In this document: positions 1 to 6,676 of the stretch, piece by piece
How the letters are laid out: each line of letters begins with the position of its first letter
How positions within the stretch are numbered: position 1 is the stretch's first letter
NCBI GenBank assembly: GCA_016937135.1
Contig: JAFGWO010000236.1
Coordinates: 1 to 8,373 of the forward strand
Source of the DNA: Pseudomonadota bacterium
Lineage (GTDB): Bacteria; BMS3Abin14
DNA: 8,373 nt
Direction of reading: 5' to 3'
The notes under the pieces: generated by a model
Told to the model about the DNA's origin: nothing
Database searches by the model: none
The model's input: the letters and a program-made list of their open reading frames with translations, nothing else
Position numbers and translations under genes: made by a program

Positions 1-446
1 ACGCAATCCTTCCATCTTTCCGCATCCTTGCAGGTCTGGGCCAACTCGATCAAAGCCGCTCCCCGGGCCGAAGCAGTGGGATAATCTTCGAGGAGGTTTT
101 CCAGCAGATTCCTGGCCTCTTCCCATTCCCCCTGGCCGGCGCGGATCCGCGCCTGCTCCAGGATGGCCTCGTCCGCATAGGGGCTGTCCGGATGCATGGC
201 GAGAAAGGCATCCAGCATCTCGAAGGAACGGGCCGGGTCATCCAGTTCACGGAACGGGCGTGCGGCTTCCTCGAACTTGAGGTATTCTTCCCTTTCCATA
301 AGGGCATCCGCTGGAGCGGTTTCGAGTGGCGCCCGGGCCGGTTCCCCGGGCGGCCTTACGGAAGGGAGCGTCTGGCAGGCGCCCAGAGTTGCTAGGATCA
401 GGAGGGTGGGGTATAAACGTGAAAATTTTCGCAGGGCAGTAAACAT
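1..446 (-). CDS. TPR-type lipoprotein, N-terminal part (partial at window edge)
   Basis: This frame is open from the ATG at 446-444 to the window edge, about 148 residues. It begins with a basic n-region (LRKFSR), a hydrophobic stretch (PTLLILATL) and a lipobox LGAC with the acylated Cys at residue 24, so it is very probably an exported lipoprotein. After a Pro/Ala-rich linker (about residues 28-48) come helical repeats of TPR character. They include ARSFEMLDAFLAMHPDSPYADEA and, next, GEWEEARNLLENLLEDYPTA, each with the small/aromatic pattern and the terminal 'hPDSPYA' turn typical of TPR units in envelope proteins. Known families with this architecture include the LpoA-like penicillin-binding-protein activators (TPR followed by a periplasmic-binding fold), BamD-like and YbgF-like proteins. 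The part that would decide between them is outside the window, so no function is assigned. No Shine-Dalgarno precedes the ATG. It is divergent from rsmA. Confidence 0.
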   Translation of the reverse strand, partial: MFTALRKFSRLYPTLLILATLGACQTLPSVRPPGEPARAPLETAPADALMEREEYLKFEEAARPFRELDDPARSFEMLDAFLAMHPDSPYADEAILEQARIRAGQGEWEEARNLLENLLEDYPTASARGAALIELAQTCKDAERWKDC

Positions 447-452
447 GGGAAA

Positions 453-481
453 AATGTGCCCGAGGAGTGAGCGCTTGTCAA
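453..481 (-). promoter_or_regulatory. Possible sigma70-type promoter for the lipoprotein gene
   Basis: Read on the minus strand, a perfect TTGACA (481-476) is followed after exactly 17 nt by CACATT (458-453), which matches three of six positions of TATAAT. Transcription would then begin at about the A of the ATG at 446, giving a leaderless message. That would fit the absence of any Shine-Dalgarno sequence. The -10 match is weak, so this is a suggestion only. Confidence 0.35.
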
Positions 482-496
482 TCAGGGAAAAGAAAA

Positions 497-655
497 GTTC
501 AGGGTTCAGGGTTGAGAGTTCAGAGTGGAAATGTGAGACGGCAGCCCCTTCGGGACTCGTCCCTTACCCCAACAGGAATGCGATGGATTTAATAAGAATT
601 GACGGGCAGTTGATGATCCCTCTGAACCCTGAACTCCGGACCCTGAGCTCCACCC
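497..655. repeat. Inverted pair of 7-nt tandem repeat arrays (locus 1)
   Basis: The left arm (497-531) is made of heptads GTTCAGG, GTTCAGG, GTTGAGA, GTTCAGA and a degenerate GTGGAAA. The right arm (621-655, perhaps continuing to 662) is TCTGAAC, CCTGAAC, TCCGGAC, CCTGAGC, TCCACCC, the complement of the same unit. The arms are separated by 89 nt and could pair into a long imperfect hairpin in the divergent intergenic region between the lipoprotein gene and rsmA. The right arm ends 28 nt before the rsmA start codon. The spacer (532-620) has no convincing ORF or plus-strand promoter. Confidence 0.85.
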
Positions 656-683
656 CCTGGAGTTTTGAGGGGACTGTCCGGCA

Positions 684-1505
684 ATGAGGTTCTCCCCTCC
701 CTATGCCCAGCATTTCCTCCATGACCGGAACATCCTGTCTGCTATTGTTTCCGCCGGGGGCCTTTCCAGGGGGGCCCATGTGGTGGAGATCGGGGTGGGG
801 ACCGGCCGATTGACGGAGCAGATCCTGGCGGCCGGGGCAGTGGTTACGGGGGTCGAGGTGGATCCGAAGCTCTTGCCGGCCCTCAGGGAAAAATTCGGCC
901 ATGTTCCGGATTTCAGGCTGGTGGAGGGAGACATCCTGGGCCTTGACTGGATGGGACTTTTTCCCGCTGAGGGGAAGGTGGTTATTATGGGGAACCTTCC
1001 CTATTCCCTTTCGTCGCAGGTCCTCTTCAGGGCCATCTCCTTCCGGGAGCGGATCGAAAGGGCGGTGTTTCTCCTCCAGTGGGAAGTCGGCGTCCGGATG
1101 GCCGCCTCTCCCGGGTCAAAGGACTACGGCATCCTTTCCGTCGCCTGCCAGATGTTCGGCAAACCTTCGATCGTGCGGAAAGTGCCCCCTTCGGTTTTTC
1201 TTCCCCCCCCCAAAGTGGACAGCTCCCTCATGCGGTGGGATCTTTTCGCCGGGTCGGCATATCCCCTTGAGGACGAGTTTTTCACGATGAAAGTCATCCG
1301 GGCCGCTTTTGGACAAAGGAGGAAAAAACTTATCAACAGCGTGACCGGCGGGATGCCGCAGCTGGAAAAGGAACCCGTGAGAGAGATCCTCCGGGGGATG
1401 GGCCTGGGAGAGATGGTCAGGGCCGAGGAACTTTCGGTGGGGCAGTTCGCGGAGTTGAGCAACCGGCTCTATGAAGCCAGACACGATGACGGGGAGACGC
1501 GGTGA
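684..1505 (+). CDS. rsmA: 16S rRNA (adenine-N6,N6)-dimethyltransferase RsmA/KsgA
   Basis: The 273-residue product is full length for RsmA/KsgA, the cytoplasmic enzyme that uses S-adenosylmethionine to dimethylate the two adjacent adenines of the helix 45 loop of 16S rRNA late in 30S assembly. Visible signatures are the N-terminal AQHFLHD (8-14), SAM-binding motif I EIGVGTGRLT (35-44), the acidic VEVD (57-60), the catalytic NLPY (104-107), FLPPPKVDS (172-180) and the C-terminal FGQRRKKLINS (209-219). In the segment LLQWEVGVRM (130-139) a Trp stands where the family usually has Lys or Arg; the effect is unknown. The ATG at 684 is preceded by GAGGGGA at 667-673. The last residues (HDDGETR) and the stop codon are encoded by an octamer repeat array, so the C-terminal tail probably differs from relatives. 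Confidence 0.96.
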   Translation: MRFSPPYAQHFLHDRNILSAIVSAGGLSRGAHVVEIGVGTGRLTEQILAAGAVVTGVEVDPKLLPALREKFGHVPDFRLVEGDILGLDWMGLFPAEGKVVIMGNLPYSLSSQVLFRAISFRERIERAVFLLQWEVGVRMAASPGSKDYGILSVACQMFGKPSIVRKVPPSVFLPPPKVDSSLMRWDLFAGSAYPLEDEFFTMKVIRAAFGQRRKKLINSVTGGMPQLEKEPVREILRGMGLGEMVRAEELSVGQFAELSNRLYEARHDDGETR

Positions 1506-1604
1506 CGCGGGGGCGGGAAAATAACAGGAAGGGGAAGGCAAACGCTGTGAAAAGAGCCGGGAGCCATTTCCCCGTGTCTCCGCGTCCTCCCGTCTTTCCG
1601 CGTC
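1480..1604. repeat. Inverted pair of 8-nt tandem repeat arrays (locus 2)
   Basis: The left arm (1480-1511) consists of the octamers GACACGAT, GACGGGGA, GACGCGGT, GACGCGGG. The right arm (1571-1604) reads CCCGTGTC, TCCGCGTC, CTCCCGTC and a 10-nt TTTCCGCGTC, the complement of the same unit. The spacer is 59 nt (1512-1570). The left arm overlaps the end of rsmA and supplies its TGA stop at 1503-1505. The right arm ends 31 nt before the start of the RNase J gene, leaving its GGAGG intact. The pair could form a GC-rich hairpin in the rsmA-rnj junction. Confidence 0.8.
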
Positions 1605-1635
1605 GCCAGGGGCGCTTTACCCGGAGGATAGTGCA

Positions 1636-3279
1636 ATGAAAAACAGCGCCCTGCGCTTCATCCCCCTCGGCGGGGTCGGCACTTTCGGGATGAATTGCGC
1701 CGCCCTGGAATGGGGGGAAGAGATGGTTGTCGTGGACGCCGGGATCAAGATCCCCCAGGGAAATTTTCCCGGGGTGGACCTTTTCCTCCCCGATTTCACC
1801 TATATCCTCGAAAATCGCCATCGTTTAAAGGCGATCATAGCGACCCACGGCCATGACGACCATATCGGGGCGCTCCCCTATCTTCTCAAGAAGGTGGATG
1901 TTCCGGTTTATGGAACGGCCTTCACCCTGGCCCTCGTCCGCGAGCGTCTTGCCAATGTTCCGGAAACCCCGGGGGCGCCGGATCTAAGACAGATCCTGTT
2001 CGGTTCCCCCTTCAGGGTCGGGGAGGCCGCGATCGAAGCTGTGCCCGTCGACCACAGCATCCCCGATTCCGCTTCCCTTATCTTCAGGACTCCGGCCGGC
2101 ACCGTGATCCACACGGGGGATTTCCGGATCCCCGGGGGAATTCCCGGTCCTGCCCTGGAACCCCTGCGGAAAGCGGGCCGGGAGGGGGTGGACCTTCTCG
2201 TTTGCGACAGCACCAATGCAGATAACCCGGGTGTTGCCCCATCGGAATCCGAAGTTGCCGGAACCTTAAGGGATCTTTTCGACAAGGCCCCCGGGCGCGT
2301 TTTCCTGGTAACCTTTGCTTCCCATATCATGAGGATTTCCGAGGCCATCCACGCGGCGCAGGCTTCGGGACGAAAAGTCGTCCTTGAGGGAAAGCGCATC
2401 GTGAGGAACTTCGAGATTGCCATGAGACTCGGCTATCTCCGAATCCCGGAGGGGTGCCTTTCCTCTCTGGATTCCCTGGACGCCGGGGAAAAGGACCGGT
2501 CCGTCTACATCCTCACCGGCAGCCAGGGCGAACCCTTCAGCGCACTGAGCCGCATCGCCAGGGGGGAACATTCGGGGATCGAGGTCAGGGCCGGCGACAC
2601 GGTTATTTTCTCCTCCCGGATGATCCCCGGCAATGAGCTGGCCGTCGGGCTTATGATCGACAGCCTTTTCCGGACCGGGGCGACCGTCTATTACAAGGAC
2701 CCTCCCAGGGTTCATGTGTCCGGGCACGGTTACGCCCGGGAGATCGCATCCATGATCGATCTCACAGCGCCCCGGAATTTTGTGCCGGTCCACGGGGATT
2801 ACCGGAACCTCGTGGCCTGTGCCGGCCTGGCCAGGACAGGCGGGCTGGCCCCGGAATCCATCCATGTCCTGGATTCGGGGGATGTCCTCCAGATATGCGC
2901 GGGAAAGGCCAGCCGGCCAGGGACGGTCCCTTCCGGAAGGACGCTCGTTGACGGGGAAATGATGGCGGGATTGACGGATCCCGTTCTGGGCCAGCGGCGG
3001 CGTCTGGCCCGGGAAGGTGTGGTGGTCGTGGCCTTTTCCCTGCCGGCGCCCGGGGGGCAATTCAGGGAGCCGGTGGTGCACAGTCTGGGAGTCGGAGTGG
3101 GATCGCAGGGGGAAGAGGTTGATCTGGAGGCCGCCGCCGAGATCCGCCGTGTCCTCGAGCAGGGGGTGTGGGGGAAAGTCCCGAAAGAAAACCTCGAAGA
3201 AAACCTTCGTACGGCCGTGCGGGGTGTTTACCGCAGGGCCCTTGACAAGCGTCCGACCATTCTCACCGTTGTTCTTTAA
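1636..3279 (+). CDS. rnj: Ribonuclease J family metallo-beta-lactamase/beta-CASP nuclease
   Basis: The 547-residue product has the size and order of an RNase J: a metallo-beta-lactamase fold interrupted by a beta-CASP domain, then a C-terminal domain of about 100 residues. RNase J enzymes are cytoplasmic and combine 5'-3' exonuclease with endonuclease activity in mRNA decay and rRNA maturation. Zinc-ligand motifs are HGHDDH (71-76), VDHSIPD (139-145), HTGDF (159-163), CDSTNA (190-195), SGHG (362-365) and PVHGD (384-388). The beta-CASP part includes TFASHIMRI (226-234) and TGSQGEP (294-300). The C-terminal RRALDKRPTILTVVL is the usual RNase J ending, so the protein is complete. GGAGG at 1623-1627 lies 8 nt before the ATG and supports this start. 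A repeat pair precedes it and a hairpin element follows four nucleotides after the stop. Confidence 0.94.
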   Translation: MKNSALRFIPLGGVGTFGMNCAALEWGEEMVVVDAGIKIPQGNFPGVDLFLPDFTYILENRHRLKAIIATHGHDDHIGALPYLLKKVDVPVYGTAFTLALVRERLANVPETPGAPDLRQILFGSPFRVGEAAIEAVPVDHSIPDSASLIFRTPAGTVIHTGDFRIPGGIPGPALEPLRKAGREGVDLLVCDSTNADNPGVAPSESEVAGTLRDLFDKAPGRVFLVTFASHIMRISEAIHAAQASGRKVVLEGKRIVRNFEIAMRLGYLRIPEGCLSSLDSLDAGEKDRSVYILTGSQGEPFSALSRIARGEHSGIEVRAGDTVIFSSRMIPGNELAVGLMIDSLFRTGATVYYKDPPRVHVSGHGYAREIASMIDLTAPRNFVPVHGDYRNLVACAGLARTGGLAPESIHVLDSGDVLQICAGKASRPGTVPSGRTLVDGEMMAGLTDPVLGQRRRLAREGVVVVAFSLPAPGGQFREPVVHSLGVGVGSQGEEVDLEAAAEIRRVLEQGVWGKVPKENLEENLRTAVRGVYRRALDKRPTILTVVL

Positions 3280-3282
3280 CCC

Positions 3283-3332
3283 TTGATAGGGTCGCAAAAA
3301 GTCCAATTCGGGACTTTTTGCGAGGTCATCAA
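3283..3332. repeat. REP-like hairpin element A, possible bidirectional terminator
   Basis: A perfect 13-bp inverted repeat, TCGCAAAAAGTCC (3292-3304) and GGACTTTTTGCGA (3311-3323), encloses a 6-nt loop. After a 4x4 mismatch the stem resumes with TTGAT (3283-3287) and ATCAA (3328-3332). An A-tract before the GTCC/GGAC core and a T-tract after it could make a weak terminator in both directions, although the T-tract also lies inside the longer stem. The left 34 nt match the left end of element B (4140-4173) at 30 positions, which marks it as one of a dispersed family rather than only a local terminator. Confidence 0.8.
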
Positions 3333-3344
3333 CCCTTAAACAGC

Positions 3345-3348
3345 GGAG
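3345..3348 (+). promoter_or_regulatory. Ribosome-binding site of uppP that fixes its start
   Basis: GGAG within CGGAGCGAG sits 5 nt before the ATG at 3354. It favours this start over an upstream in-frame TTG at 3318, which lies inside hairpin element A and would add twelve residues (from MRGHQ) absent from the family's usual MIESxxLGxxQGLTE beginning. Confidence 0.65.
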
Positions 3349-3353
3349 CGAGC

Positions 3354-4127
3354 ATGATAGAGTCTATCCTCCTTGGAATCCTGCAGGGCCTGACGGAGTT
3401 TCTTCCCATATCCTCCTCCGGTCACCTCGTCATCGTCCAATCCCTCCTTCCGGGATTCAGGGAAAACTCTCTTCTTTTCGATGTGATCCTCCACGCGGGG
3501 ACGCTGGCGGCCGTCCTCGCATATTTCCGGGATGATTTGAAGGAGATCGCTTCAGGTCTTCTCCACCCCGACCAGGGAGGGTTTCGCCTCCCCGCCCTTC
3601 TTGTTGCAGGGACGATTCCCGCTGTTCTCGTAGGACTCGGGTTACGCCATCAGATTGAAGCCCTCTTCTGTGCTCCGAGGGTTGCCTCCGCGGGGCTTTT
3701 TCTGACCGCCATTCTCCTCTTCGCGGCCTGGCTGGCAGGGACGAAAAGCGAAAGATCCATGGCCTCCCTGACCTTTAAAGGCGCATTTCTGATAGGGCTT
3801 TTCCAGGCTGTCGCCATAATCCCGGGGATATCCCGGTCCGGGGCGACCATAGCGGCCGGAATTTTCCTGGGCCTGTCGGGCAGGGAGGCAGCCAGGTTTT
3901 CCTTCCTTCTCGCCATCCCGGCTATCGCAGGTGCCGTGGTCCTCCAGGCGGGCGGCATCCAGGAGGCCGGGGACCTTTCGGTTCTCCTCGCGGGAGGGAT
4001 CGCCGCCGCCATTACCGGATGGGCCGCCATCGCTTTTCTCATGCATCTTTTAAAGCAGGGGGTCCTCCTTCCCTTCGCCGTATACTGTTTGGCGGCCGGT
4101 TCTATTTCCTTGCTGTTTCTGGTATAA
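3354..4127 (+). CDS. uppP: Undecaprenyl-diphosphatase UppP (BacA family)
   Basis: From the ATG at 3354 the product is 257 residues, a normal length for this polytopic inner-membrane enzyme. It removes a phosphate from undecaprenyl diphosphate and so recycles the lipid carrier used for peptidoglycan and other surface polymers; overproduction is known to raise bacitracin resistance. The two active-site regions are plain: QGLTEFLPISSSGHL (11-25) with the (E/Q)xxxE pair Q11/E15 and H24, and IPGISRSGATIAAG (156-169) with R161 in the PGxSRSxxT motif. At least seven hydrophobic segments follow one another through the C-terminal LLPFAVYCLAAGSISLLFLV. The gene is separated from the RNase J gene by hairpin element A and from ftsK by 356 nt of repeats, so it may be transcribed from its own promoter, though none is evident. 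Confidence 0.96.
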   Translation: MIESILLGILQGLTEFLPISSSGHLVIVQSLLPGFRENSLLFDVILHAGTLAAVLAYFRDDLKEIASGLLHPDQGGFRLPALLVAGTIPAVLVGLGLRHQIEALFCAPRVASAGLFLTAILLFAAWLAGTKSERSMASLTFKGAFLIGLFQAVAIIPGISRSGATIAAGIFLGLSGREAARFSFLLAIPAIAGAVVLQAGGIQEAGDLSVLLAGGIAAAITGWAAIAFLMHLLKQGVLLPFAVYCLAAGSISLLFLV

Positions 4128-4139
4128 AAACAGGGGCTA

Positions 4140-4307
4140 TTAATAGGGTCGCGAAAAGTCCGATGCGGGACTTAACGCTTCCCGGAAAGGGAAAAACGGG
4201 GTTTTCCCTTTCCTCACGGATCCAGGACACAACACCCGAATCCTGGATCCGGGCGGCCCCTAACCGGACCGCGTTGACGGCTTTTGCAAAAGCCATCGGT
4301 TTTGCGA
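4140..4307. repeat. MITE-like element B
   Basis: The left end (TTAATAGGGTCGCGAAAAG from 4140) is nearly the same as that of element A. Imperfect terminal inverted repeats can be drawn between TCGCGAAAAGTCCGATG (4149-4165) and CATCGGTTTTGCGA (4294-4307), the left copy having two extra bases. Inside are three hairpins: GGAAAGGGAAAA/TTTTCCCTTTCC (4184-4195 with 4202-4213, 12 bp perfect), GGATCCAGGA/TCCTGGATCC (4218-4227 with 4241-4250, 10 bp perfect), and the 16-bp palindrome GGCTTTTGCAAAAGCC (4279-4294). No protein gene is supported. Read as a whole, element B looks like element A with about 125 bp inserted between GGGACTT and TTTGCGAG. Confidence 0.75.
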
Positions 4308-4417
4308 GGGTCGCGAAAAGTCCGATGCAGGACTTAACGCTTCCCGGAAAGGGAAAAACGGGGTTTTCCCTTTCCTCACGGATCCAGGATACAACACCCG
4401 AATCCTGGATCCGGGCG
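4307..4417. repeat. Element C: 111-bp direct repeat of the left part of element B
   Basis: Positions 4307-4417 repeat 4145-4255 at an offset of 162 bp with two differences (4167 g versus 4329 a; 4228 c versus 4390 t). The second difference lengthens the hairpin from 10 to 11 bp (4380-4390 with 4402-4412). The copy lacks the right end of element B. Together B and C fill almost the whole 356-nt uppP-ftsK gap; the remainder (4418-4483) holds one palindrome and the ftsK ribosome-binding site. Confidence 0.93.
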
Positions 4418-4432
4418 CCCCGCGCGGGGCGC
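4415..4432. repeat. Perfect 18-bp GC palindrome
   Basis: GCGCCCCGCGCGGGGCGC is a perfect palindrome beginning three bases before the end of element C and 51 nt before ftsK. It is not followed by a T-run, so it does not look like an intrinsic terminator. It may mark the right boundary of element C. Confidence 0.7.
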
Positions 4433-4483
4433 GGTGATGCCGCCCTTCAGGTTCCATGATCCTGGTTCAGGAAGGTTCTTGTC

Positions 4484-6676
4484 ATGAGCAAGACATCCAG
4501 GCAGGAAAAAACTTCCCCTCCGGGACGCCGTTCCCCCAGCCGCTGGAGGGAAATCACCGGGGTGGTTCTGGTGGCCGCGGGGTTTTTCCTCATTCTGGCC
4601 CTGGTTTCCTATTCCCCCATGGATGTTTCCTTAAACAGCACCGGGACGGAAAAAGGGGAGATCCGGAATCTGGGCGGTCTGGTTGGGGCCTATCTCGCGG
4701 ATCTTTGCCTTCAGGGCTTCGGCTGGGCGGCGTTCCTGATCCCGTTATTTTTCTTTTTCCTCGGCATGACGAGGTTTTTCCTCCGGAACTGGGGCAGCTG
4801 GATCCTGAGAGGTTTTGGAGCCGGGCTTTTCCTGGTTGCCTGGAGCATCCTGACGCAATTGAGGCTTCCTGCCCTCTCTTTCACCGGGACCAATGTCCCC
4901 GCCGGAGGGATAATCGGAAATCTTTCCGCCAAGGGCCTGGTCTCGGTTCTCAACATCCCGGGAGCCCATATCCTCGTCCTGGCATTGCTGGTGGCCTCCC
5001 TTCTGATCATGACCAATATTTCACTGGGGAGGATCGCGCGATACCTTGGCAAGGTCGTCTGCTCCCTCTTCGTCCTGCTGACCAAGTGGCGCGAAAGGGG
5101 CCGCAGGCAGAAAGTCGTGAGTCAGGCCAGGGAGCGGGAAAAGAAGATTGTTCCCCCGAAAATTGCCCCCCAGCCGGATGTGTCCGTGAGGAAGACGGAA
5201 GCGGTGCCGAGACAGGAGGAATTCGACGCGCTGCCCCGTCCGAAGGGAAAGTTTATCCTCCCGCCGCTCCACCTCCTTGATCCCCCGGAAGCCGGCCAAA
5301 GGATCATCAGCGAGGAGGAACACATCGCCCGGAGCCGGATGCTGGTGAAGAAGCTGCAGGATTTCGGGATTCGCGGAAATGTCACCTCGGTGAACCCCGG
5401 GCCTGTCATCACGGTTTTCGAATATGAACCGGGACCCGGGGTGAAGGTCAACCAGATCGTGAGCCGGGCCGGGGACCTTTCCCTGGCCATGGGCGGGGTG
5501 GAGATCCGGATCGTGGAGAGGATCCCGGGGAAATCAGCCATCGGTATCGAAGTTCCCAACATGGAACCGGAGACCGTCCGGCTCAGGGGAATCCTCAACT
5601 CCGCCGAATTCCAGGCCACCAGAGGACTTCTCCGGCTGGCCCTGGGGAAGGACACATCCGGAAGCCCCTTCGTCACGGACCTCGACTCCATGCCCCATCT
5701 TCTGGTGGCGGGGGCGACGGGGACCGGCAAAAGCGTCGCCATCAATTCCATGGTCCTCTCCCTGCTTTTCAATCTGACCCCCGACGAGGTCCGGTTCCTG
5801 ATGGTCGATCCCAAGATGCTCGAGCTGTCCCCCTACGAGGGTATCCCCCACCTTCTGGCTCCGGTGGTCATGGAGCCGAAGAAGGCGGCTTCAGCCCTGC
5901 GCTGGCTCGTGGCGGAGATGCAGCGGCGGTATCACCTCCTTGCCAATCGAAAGGCGCGCGATATTGACAGCTACAACCGGAAGACCGAGAAGATAAAGGA
6001 GCCCCTCCCTGAGGGCGAGGACAGGCGCCTACCGCACATTGTGGTCGTCATCGATGAACTGGCCGACCTGATGATGACGGCCTCCCGGGATGTGGAGGAA
6101 TGCATCGCCCGGCTGGGGCAGATGGCACGGGCCGCGGGGATCCACCTGATCCTGGCCACTCAGCGGCCCTCGGTGGACATTATCTCGGGGAGCATCAAAA
6201 CCAACATCACGGGCCGCATTGCCTTCAAGGTCACCGACAAGGCCAATTCCAGGGTCATCCTCGACAGCAACGGGGCGGAACAGCTCCTTGGGAAGGGGGA
6301 TATGCTCTTCATCAAGACGGGGAGAACGGGCCTGACGCGCCTTCACGGGTGTTTCGTCTCCGAGGAGGAAGTGCTCCGGGCGGTGAAGTTTCTCAGGGAG
6401 CAGGCACAGCCCGAATACAGGGAGGATCTTTTCGAATACCAGACGGCGGCCGCGGGCATCGAGGAGGACGAAGGGCTGGAAGACGAGAAGTACCAGGAGG
6501 TCCTGGATTTCGTCATCCGGAAGGGTTACGCCTCCGCCTCCATGATCCAGCGAAACTTCAAGGTCGGCTACAATCGCGCGGCCCGGATGGTCGAGCGGAT
6601 GGAGACCGATGGAATCGTCGGCCCACCCGACGGGGCCAAACCCAGGCCGGTCCTCAGGAGATATGACCTCGAATGA
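4484..6676 (+). CDS. ftsK: DNA translocase FtsK/SpoIIIE
   Basis: This is a complete 730-residue translocase of the short-linker type. The N-terminal part has about four hydrophobic segments (roughly 25-43, 80-98, 108-124 and 160-180) that would anchor it at the division septum. A basic, Pro-containing linker runs from about 200 to 270. The motor follows, with an alpha/beta region from about 280, Walker A GATGTGKS (410-417), Walker B IVVVIDE (519-525) continuing into LADLM, and LATQRPSVDII (557-567). The C-terminal gamma domain (about 668-726, KYQEVLDFVIRKGYASASMIQRNFKVGYNRAARMVE) is the winged helix that reads polar DNA sequences. It pumps chromosome ends through the closing septum and activates XerCD resolution. 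AGGAAGG (4469-4475) is 8 nt before the ATG. Its TGA overlaps the lolA ATG as ATGA, implying coupled translation. Confidence 0.97.
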   Translation: MSKTSRQEKTSPPGRRSPSRWREITGVVLVAAGFFLILALVSYSPMDVSLNSTGTEKGEIRNLGGLVGAYLADLCLQGFGWAAFLIPLFFFFLGMTRFFLRNWGSWILRGFGAGLFLVAWSILTQLRLPALSFTGTNVPAGGIIGNLSAKGLVSVLNIPGAHILVLALLVASLLIMTNISLGRIARYLGKVVCSLFVLLTKWRERGRRQKVVSQAREREKKIVPPKIAPQPDVSVRKTEAVPRQEEFDALPRPKGKFILPPLHLLDPPEAGQRIISEEEHIARSRMLVKKLQDFGIRGNVTSVNPGPVITVFEYEPGPGVKVNQIVSRAGDLSLAMGGVEIRIVERIPGKSAIGIEVPNMEPETVRLRGILNSAEFQATRGLLRLALGKDTSGSPFVTDLDSMPHLLVAGATGTGKSVAINSMVLSLLFNLTPDEVRFLMVDPKMLELSPYEGIPHLLAPVVMEPKKAASALRWLVAEMQRRYHLLANRKARDIDSYNRKTEKIKEPLPEGEDRRLPHIVVVIDELADLMMTASRDVEECIARLGQMARAAGIHLILATQRPSVDIISGSIKTNITGRIAFKVTDKANSRVILDSNGAEQLLGKGDMLFIKTGRTGLTRLHGCFVSEEEVLRAVKFLREQAQPEYREDLFEYQTAAAGIEEDEGLEDEKYQEVLDFVIRKGYASASMIQRNFKVGYNRAARMVERMETDGIVGPPDGAKPRPVLRRYDLE

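Noticed and set aside
50..307. Minus-strand 85-codon ORF beginning MPLWKGK
   Set aside because: It is out of frame with the longer edge-running frame that has a signal peptide, lipobox and TPR-like repeats, so it is a shadow.
2266..3306. 346-codon minus-strand ORF antisense to the RNase J gene
   Set aside because: The plus-strand gene has complete catalytic motifs along its whole length. Long antisense ORFs are expected in GC-rich genes, and this one shows no recognisable domain.
3292..3323. Treating the 13-bp hairpin simply as the rnj terminator
   Set aside because: The T-tract is inside the stem rather than after it, and the same sequence family recurs after uppP, so a dispersed element is the better description. 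Termination remains possible.
3318..3353. Upstream TTG start for uppP
   Set aside because: The TTG lies in the hairpin of element A and adds twelve residues not typical of the family, whereas ATG 3354 has GGAG 5 nt upstream and gives the usual MIES start.
4019..4459. 146-codon plus-strand ORF with an internally repeated peptide (RVAKSPM... twice)
   Set aside because: It starts inside uppP and runs through elements B and C. The peptide repeat only reflects the 111-bp DNA repeat, which is open because its length and offset are multiples of three. No ribosome-binding site or family resemblance.
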